The notes under the pieces are model-generated. The model did not search any database. It was not told the DNA's origin and saw only the letters and a list, made by a program, of their open reading frames with translations. Shown in pieces: positions 7,239-11,250 of a stretch of 11,250 nt of DNA. Every line of letters begins with the position of its first letter. Within the stretch, counting starts at the first letter, position 1. This stretch comes from Thermoleophilaceae bacterium (GTDB lineage: Bacteria; Actinomycetota; Thermoleophilia; Solirubrobacterales; JACPNS01): NCBI GenBank assembly GCA_016463365.1, contig JAEMRJ010000072.1, forward strand, positions 1 through 11,250, read 5' to 3'. The translations under genes were made by a program, and so were the position numbers.

Positions 7239-8996
7239 ATGGATCTGACCAACGAGACATTTGCCCCGCTGCGCGTGATGATCGATGAGTTCGTGCGCGC
7301 CGGCGTGGAGTACGCGGTTGTGGCGCCGGGCTCGCGCAACGCGCCGATCGCCTACGTGATCGGTGACCATGAGGGCCTGAAGACCTGGAGTGTTCTTGAC
7401 GATCGCCAGGCGGGATTCTTTGCGCTGGGCCTGGCCAAGTCCACGGGCAAGCCCGCGATCGTGACCTGCACGTCGGGCAGCGCAGCGGCCAACCTTCACC
7501 CCGCGGTGATCGAGGCCTCGCACGCCGGCGTTCCGCTGATCGTGCTCACGGCAGATCGGCCGCCGGAGTTGCGCGACGTGGGCGCAGGCCAGGCGATCGA
7601 CCAGATCAACCTTTACGGCGGCGCGGCGCGCTGGTTTGTCGAGGCGGGAAACCATCCTGTGAGCGATCAGACCCTACGCCACTTTCGCGCGCTCGGCTCT
7701 CGCGCAGTTGCCGAGGCGACGGCAACGAACCCCGGTCCGGTGCACATCAATCTTCCTCTGCGCGAGCCACTGCGGCCGATCGCCGGGGACCTTGGCGACG
7801 CGGCAGGATCGCTCGGCGCCGTCGGCCGACCGGATGGCGCGCCCTGGACTGCCGAGGCAAGCGCAAAGCCACTTGCTGAAGACCTCTACAGCGCTGCTGC
7901 GGCGGCCAAGCACCCGATCATCGTGATCGGCGATCAGCACCAGCGCGAGCTCGCGCTCACGATCTCGCACTTCGCGACGGCCACGGGCATTCCGGTCTTC
8001 GCGGACTCGCTCTCGCAGCTGCGCCGGGCGCAACTTGCCGAGCACACGCCGATCGTCGCGGCGTATGACCTGATCCTCCGATCGCAGCCGGTCACCCATC
8101 AGCTCGTTCCGGATCTGATCATCCGCGTCGGCGAGCTGCCGACGTCCAAGCCCCTCCGCAATTGGCTCGCAGCTGCCGAGTGCCGTCAGATCGTGCTCGA
8201 CCCGCGCGGAGCCTGGCTCGATCCGACGCGCAATGCGAGCGATGTGTGGGTGTGCGATCCGCTCGCGACATTCACCGCCGCATCCGGGCGCGTCGAAGGG
8301 AGCACAGCCGCGCCGAGCTGGACGGCGACGTGGACCGGACTCGAGCGGGCAACGCAGTCGGCGATCGACCATGCGCTCGCCGTGGAGCCATTCCCCTTTG
8401 AGCCGGCGATCTACCGATCCCTGCTGGGCGGACTCGAGCGCGGCGCAACCATTTTTGTCTCTTCGTCGATGCCGATCCGCGATGTCGAGGCCTACGGCCC
8501 GATCGGACGCGACGACATGCGTTACCTGTCCAACCGCGGCACCAACGGGATCGACGGCGTGATCAGCACTGCGCTGGGCGTGCGCGCGCCCTACAACTGC
8601 GACCGCGTGATCGTGCTGACTGGGGATCTTGCGTTCCTGTACGACGCGAGCGCGCTGGCGATCGCCGCAAAGCACGAGATTCCGTTAACGATCGTGTGCG
8701 TGGACAACGACGGCGGTGGGATCTTCTCGTTCCTGCCCGTTGCCGAGCACGAGGCGCACTTCGAAGATTTGATCGCTACGCCGTCGGGTGTGGATGTCGA
8801 GGCTGTCGCGACTGCCTACGGGTTTGGTTACGCGGCACCACGCAACGTGGACGAACTCAGAGCTGCCGTCGAGCAGCCGGGCTTCGTGCACCTGAAGACC
8901 GATCGAGCCGCCAACAAGGCCGGGCACGATCGTGTTGCGGGCCACGTGCTGGAGTCAGTCGCTGCGGCGCTGACTGAGACTGGCGCCTTTCACTGA
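7239..8996 (+). CDS. menD: SEPHCHC synthase (ThDP enzyme MenD), Asp in place of catalytic Glu
   Basis: A ThDP- and Mg2+-dependent enzyme that decarboxylates 2-oxoglutarate and adds the succinyl semialdehyde unit to isochorismate, giving SEPHCHC. The 585-aa protein has the three MenD domains. The N-terminal pyrimidine domain has APGSRNAP (29-36, with Arg33), TSGSAAANLHPAVIEA and LTADRPPELRDVG. A middle domain follows. The diphosphate domain has SMPIR (410-414), SNRGTNGIDG (431-440) and the ThDP/Mg motif running from GDLAFLYD (Asp463) to VDNDGGG (488-494). The odd point is LDDRQAGF at 53-60: homologues have DER here, and the Glu activates the ThDP aminopyrimidine. Asp55 (codon GAT) replaces it. 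The ATG at 7239 gives the usual ~30 residues before PGSRN. CACAAT lies 8 nt upstream as a weak -10 candidate, and no Shine-Dalgarno sequence is seen. It diverges from menH with almost no gap and ends 4 nt from the convergent toxin gene stop. Confidence 0.96.
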   Translation: MDLTNETFAPLRVMIDEFVRAGVEYAVVAPGSRNAPIAYVIGDHEGLKTWSVLDDRQAGFFALGLAKSTGKPAIVTCTSGSAAANLHPAVIEASHAGVPLIVLTADRPPELRDVGAGQAIDQINLYGGAARWFVEAGNHPVSDQTLRHFRALGSRAVAEATATNPGPVHINLPLREPLRPIAGDLGDAAGSLGAVGRPDGAPWTAEASAKPLAEDLYSAAAAAKHPIIVIGDQHQRELALTISHFATATGIPVFADSLSQLRRAQLAEHTPIVAAYDLILRSQPVTHQLVPDLIIRVGELPTSKPLRNWLAAAECRQIVLDPRGAWLDPTRNASDVWVCDPLATFTAASGRVEGSTAAPSWTATWTGLERATQSAIDHALAVEPFPFEPAIYRSLLGGLERGATIFVSSSMPIRDVEAYGPIGRDDMRYLSNRGTNGIDGVISTALGVRAPYNCDRVIVLTGDLAFLYDASALAIAAKHEIPLTIVCVDNDGGGIFSFLPVAEHEAHFEDLIATPSGVDVEAVATAYGFGYAAPRNVDELRAAVEQPGFVHLKTDRAANKAGHDRVAGHVLESVAAALTETGAFH

Positions 8997-9000
8997 GTGG

Positions 9001-9447
9001 TCAATTCGGGCTGACCAAAGCCGCGAGGGCAGCCGGGTTTGACGGATCCACCCAGAGTTCGCCTGCAGCCTCGCCAAGGCCTTTGTCACGAGTTACCAGC
9101 GCAGTGGCCCCGGCTTGCTTGGCGGTGGCGAGGACGATTGCGTCTGCCCCCATGATTCGGTCATGATCGCCGAGCAGATCGAGCGCGGTCGCCAGCAACG
9201 CGTCGTCAACCTCCACCGTGCGGATGGACTCGGCGAATCGTCGTGCGATCCTCAGAGCAAAACGTCGATCACCTCGACGTCGTGCAAGAACAGCAAAGGT
9301 TTCCTGGATCGTTTCCACAGAGATCAGCGGATCAATATCGCCCTCCGCGACGGCAGTGAAGATGTGCTGCGAGTTGTGCATGTCCTTGGCGCTGCCGCCG
9401 ACAGCATCGACAAGGACTGTCGCGTCGAGTAGAACCAGCCGACTCAT
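9001..9447 (-). CDS. vapC: PIN-domain ribonuclease toxin (VapC family)
   Basis: A predicted Mg2+-dependent endoribonuclease that would cut tRNA, rRNA or mRNA when not bound by its antitoxin. The 148-aa length is typical. The four PIN acidic positions are visible: Asp8 (LLDATVLVDA), Glu49 (or Glu45) in SVETIQETFAV, Asp102 in MGADAIVLATAKQ, and Asp121 in VTRDKGLGE. The beta1 motif ending in the first Asp and the late TRDKGLG motif are the clearest family marks. The ATG at 9447 overlaps the antitoxin stop (ATGA), the usual arrangement for coupled translation with antitoxin first. It ends 4 nt from the menD stop in convergent orientation. All acidic residues are intact, so it looks active rather than decayed. 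The RNA target cannot be told from the sequence. Confidence 0.88.
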   Translation of the reverse strand: MSRLVLLDATVLVDAVGGSAKDMHNSQHIFTAVAEGDIDPLISVETIQETFAVLARRRGDRRFALRIARRFAESIRTVEVDDALLATALDLLGDHDRIMGADAIVLATAKQAGATALVTRDKGLGEAAGELWVDPSNPAALAALVSPN

Positions 9448-9725
9448 CGCTCTTCATCCCGAAAGAACTGACGGGACTTGGACTCGGAGATCATTTCCAG
9501 CACCTCATCAGACGTGCCCAGTTCGATCGGCTCCAGCGACTTCAGAAAATCAAGAAGCTCGACCTGCCTGGCGCGCCGGGAGCCGTTGGCCAGCGCGCCA
9601 TCGATCGCGCGGCGCACGAACTCTCCGACCGACACTCCCGTCTCCTCGGCGGCTTCGTGAAGCCGGGCCATTCGTGAATCGTCGACAAGTACCTGTAGGC
9701 GGTTGGAGAGTGTGGACATGCTCAT
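9444..9725 (-). CDS. vapB: Ribbon-helix-helix antitoxin (VapB/CopG-like)
   Basis: A 93-aa predicted antitoxin and autorepressor. Residues about 9-45 form a ribbon-helix-helix unit: strand RLQVLVDD, helix RMARLHEAAEETG, turn VS, and helix VGEFVRRAIDGAL. It would dimerise and bind the repeats just upstream of the gene. The rest (about 50-93) is charged, with acidic patches (LEPIELG, DEVLEMISE) and a basic-aromatic end (RQFFRDEER). This part is likely to wrap and block the PIN toxin. The start is ambiguous: ATG at 9725, or the second ATG two codons later at 9719. The latter would leave TAATAT 6 nt upstream as a -10 box for a leaderless message. It overlaps the toxin gene by 4 nt and lies 34 nt after the menF stop on the same strand, so menF read-through could add to its expression. 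Confidence 0.85.
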   Translation of the reverse strand: MSMSTLSNRLQVLVDDSRMARLHEAAEETGVSVGEFVRRAIDGALANGSRRARQVELLDFLKSLEPIELGTSDEVLEMISESKSRQFFRDEER

Positions 9726-9748
9726 ATATTAGCATGCTTATACATGCT
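9717..9748 (-). promoter_or_regulatory. Probable vapBC promoter-operator with CATGCT repeats
   Basis: This AT-rich patch in a GC-rich window contains CATGCT three times on the plus strand (9717, 9733, 9743). The middle copy forms the palindrome AGCATGCT (9731-9738). AGCATG (9731-9736) and CATGCT (9743-9748) make an inverted repeat around CTTATA. On the minus strand this holds two -10-like boxes, TATAAG (9737-9742) and TAATAT (9726-9731). Repeats overlapping the promoter fit an autorepressed ribbon-helix-helix antitoxin. Nearby GTCAGCTGAC (9759-9768), a perfect palindrome over the menF stop, could be part of the same control region. Confidence 0.55.
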
Positions 9749-9759
9749 CCGCTTTTCCG

Positions 9760-11247
9760 TCAGCTGACTGAAAGGACAGGCAAAAGTGCCTGAAACTTCG
9801 TCTCCGTCTCAGCAAGCTCCGCCGCCGGATCGGATTCCCCGACGATCCCGCAGCCCGCAAACAGCCGCGCTTGCGGGCCCTCAATCAGCGCGCTGCGCAG
9901 CGCCACGTGAAACTCCCCGTCCTCAAAGAGGTCGGTCCACCCCACGCCGCCCGTGTACCAGCCGCGGTCGAAGCCTTCCAGCGCCTTAATCCGATCGCGC
10001 ACATCACCCCACGGCTCGCCACCAACGGCTGGGGTCGGGTGCAGCAGGCCGGCCAACTCGATCGTCGGGCGCGGCTGAGTGAGCTGCGCGCGGATGGGGG
10101 TCGCGAGGTGCTGGATGTTCGTGAATTTGATCAGCTCCGGAGACTCACCAGTGGCAATCCACGCGGAATGCCGGCCGAGCGTGCGCTCGATCCGCTCAAC
10201 CACGATCGCGTGCTCTTCGCGGTTCTTCTCGCTCATCATCAATTGCGCGCCCAGGTGAGCGTCGGTCTCTGGATCGGTGCCGCGACGCATCGAGCCCGCG
10301 AGCGCCATCGTTGATGCGCGTCGACCTTCGCGGCGGATCAGCAGTTCGGGCGATGCACCGATGAAGGTGGTCGACCCCTGTCCGACTGCGAAAGTGGTGC
10401 ACTCCGGGAAGGAATCCTGTAGCCCGCGCACGGCATTGAACGGATCGATGTCGTCGGACCGACGAAGATTCACCTCACGGGCAAGGACGATCTTCTCGTA
10501 GCGGCCCTCGGCGATCTGCGCCGATGCCTCCGCGACTGCTCGTTCGAAGTGTTGCGGCGGCGCGACTGAACTCACGGCGGCCTCGCCCGCCCTCGGTTGA
10601 AAGCTGGTCGGTCCGAGATCCTGATCAAGCTTCAGACGTTCGACCAGGTTTTCGATCGCGGCCAGCTCTTCGGCGACAATTGAGTCGGGGGAAATTGACG
10701 CCGCAAGCGTCATACGCGCACTGCCTGCTCGCACCAACGAAACGCTGGGCAGCACGAGTTCTGACGCGGGCATCCTGCGCCAGATGTCTGCGACCGGTCG
10801 ATGATCAAGAAACGCGAATCCCCCGACCCACAAGATGCCGGCGCCGGGCGGCGCCTCGTGGTCGTCAAAGAGGTCATCGACGATCGCCGCCTCGAGCATT
10901 TCGCCGCAGCGCGCTCCCAGATCACTGAAGCGTTCGGCGCCTGCCGCCGTGACGATCGCGGCAGCGCCAAGCGTCGCAAGGGCAAAGTCCGATCGGGCCG
11001 GCTGCGCAAATGCGGCCCAGCGCTCACCATCGCGACGAGCGGCCTGAACGTGCGCGAGCGGGTCGATCCCGCCGTCGAGGGCGACCGTCACTCCAACAAC
11101 CACGGAGCGGCCACGCGCCCGAGCAAGCGCGAGCGCGTCCTCCATCCGCGTAGCGAGCCGCGCGTAGGCGGCCGCGTCAAACCCCTGCGAGAGCTCCGGG
11201 GACGCGGACGGGCCTGACGCCCGCCTCGATCGTCCCCAGAAAGCCAT
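9760..11247 (-). CDS. menF: Isochorismate synthase (MenF-type chorismate-binding enzyme)
   Basis: It converts chorismate to isochorismate, the entry step to menaquinone; cytoplasmic and Mg2+-dependent. The protein is 495 aa if the ATG at 11247 is the start. That ATG is 3 nt from the window edge, so an upstream start cannot be excluded. The chorismate-binding domain fills about residues 235-490. It has YEKIVLAREV with Lys252 as the expected water-activating base, then FIGASPELL, a SMRRGTDPETD segment, SEKNREEH, HLATPIRA and LHPTPAVGG. Near the end are GFDRGWYTGGVGW (425-437), HVALRSAL, AGCGIVGESDP and the AETETK metal/substrate motif ending at Lys484. The Lys favours isochorismate synthase over anthranilate or aminodeoxychorismate synthase. 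EntC-like siderophore enzymes look similar, and the men neighbours decide for MenF. The N-terminal ~230 residues are the less conserved MenF/EntC domain. It is upstream of, and on the same strand as, the vapBC pair. Confidence 0.93.
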   Translation of the reverse strand: MAFWGRSRRASGPSASPELSQGFDAAAYARLATRMEDALALARARGRSVVVGVTVALDGGIDPLAHVQAARRDGERWAAFAQPARSDFALATLGAAAIVTAAGAERFSDLGARCGEMLEAAIVDDLFDDHEAPPGAGILWVGGFAFLDHRPVADIWRRMPASELVLPSVSLVRAGSARMTLAASISPDSIVAEELAAIENLVERLKLDQDLGPTSFQPRAGEAAVSSVAPPQHFERAVAEASAQIAEGRYEKIVLAREVNLRRSDDIDPFNAVRGLQDSFPECTTFAVGQGSTTFIGASPELLIRREGRRASTMALAGSMRRGTDPETDAHLGAQLMMSEKNREEHAIVVERIERTLGRHSAWIATGESPELIKFTNIQHLATPIRAQLTQPRPTIELAGLLHPTPAVGGEPWGDVRDRIKALEGFDRGWYTGGVGWTDLFEDGEFHVALRSALIEGPQARLFAGCGIVGESDPAAELAETETKFQALLPVLSVS

Positions 11248-11250
11248 CGC

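Noticed and set aside
7674..8675. 333-codon minus-strand open frame opposite menD
   Set aside because: It is antisense to the conserved core of menD, with low-complexity Arg/Ala/Asp composition and no motif.
9760..11247. menF product as a siderophore EntC or salicylate synthase
   Set aside because: The motifs alone do not fully exclude this, but five other menaquinone genes surround it and no siderophore or salicylate genes are seen, so MenF is the simpler call.

Overview
The window is GC-rich (about 60-65% by eye), densely coded actinobacterial-type DNA. It has almost no AT-rich spacers, some GTG starts, and several start codons that sit 6-9 nt after a -10-like box with no Shine-Dalgarno sequence. 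The protein styles (a Pro-rich DUF4190-like membrane protein, small unknown membrane proteins, an ilvC/serA neighbourhood) suggest a deep-branching actinobacterium such as Thermoleophilia/Solirubrobacterales. That placement is inference only.

Left block (1-2728, all minus strand): amino-acid biosynthesis. ilvC (ketol-acid reductoisomerase) is followed by a 14-bp perfect hairpin, then a DUF4190-like membrane protein, then serA (phosphoglycerate dehydrogenase), which runs off the left edge inside its regulatory region. Each of the three has its own plausible promoter box just before the start codon.

Middle spacer block (2729-3575): a plus-strand 80-aa two-helix membrane protein is divergent from ilvC, with a perfect TATAAT 7 nt before its ATG. 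It converges with a minus-strand gene for a single-anchor, four-cysteine exported protein. Neither has a recognisable function.

Right block (3576-11247): a menaquinone cluster. menB and menA overlap (TAGTG), and menC follows 23 nt later. menH lies on the opposite strand, converging with menC over a 14-bp terminator-like hairpin. menH and menD diverge with essentially no space between their starts. menF (isochorismate synthase) is on the minus strand at the right edge. In pathway order, MenF makes isochorismate, MenD adds the succinyl semialdehyde unit, MenH eliminates pyruvate, MenC makes o-succinylbenzoate, MenE (not in the window) activates it to the CoA ester, MenB closes the naphthoate ring and MenA prenylates it. 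MenB carries the QTG motif of the bicarbonate-dependent type. MenD has Asp at position 55, where the ThDP-activating Glu is expected.

Between menD and menF sits a compact vapBC-type toxin-antitoxin pair: a ribbon-helix-helix antitoxin and a PIN-domain toxin with an ATGA overlap. It has an AT-rich upstream region carrying three CATGCT repeats. It is the clearest accessory insertion in an otherwise housekeeping window. I found no RNA genes, insertion sequences, CRISPR arrays or wholly new multi-gene system.
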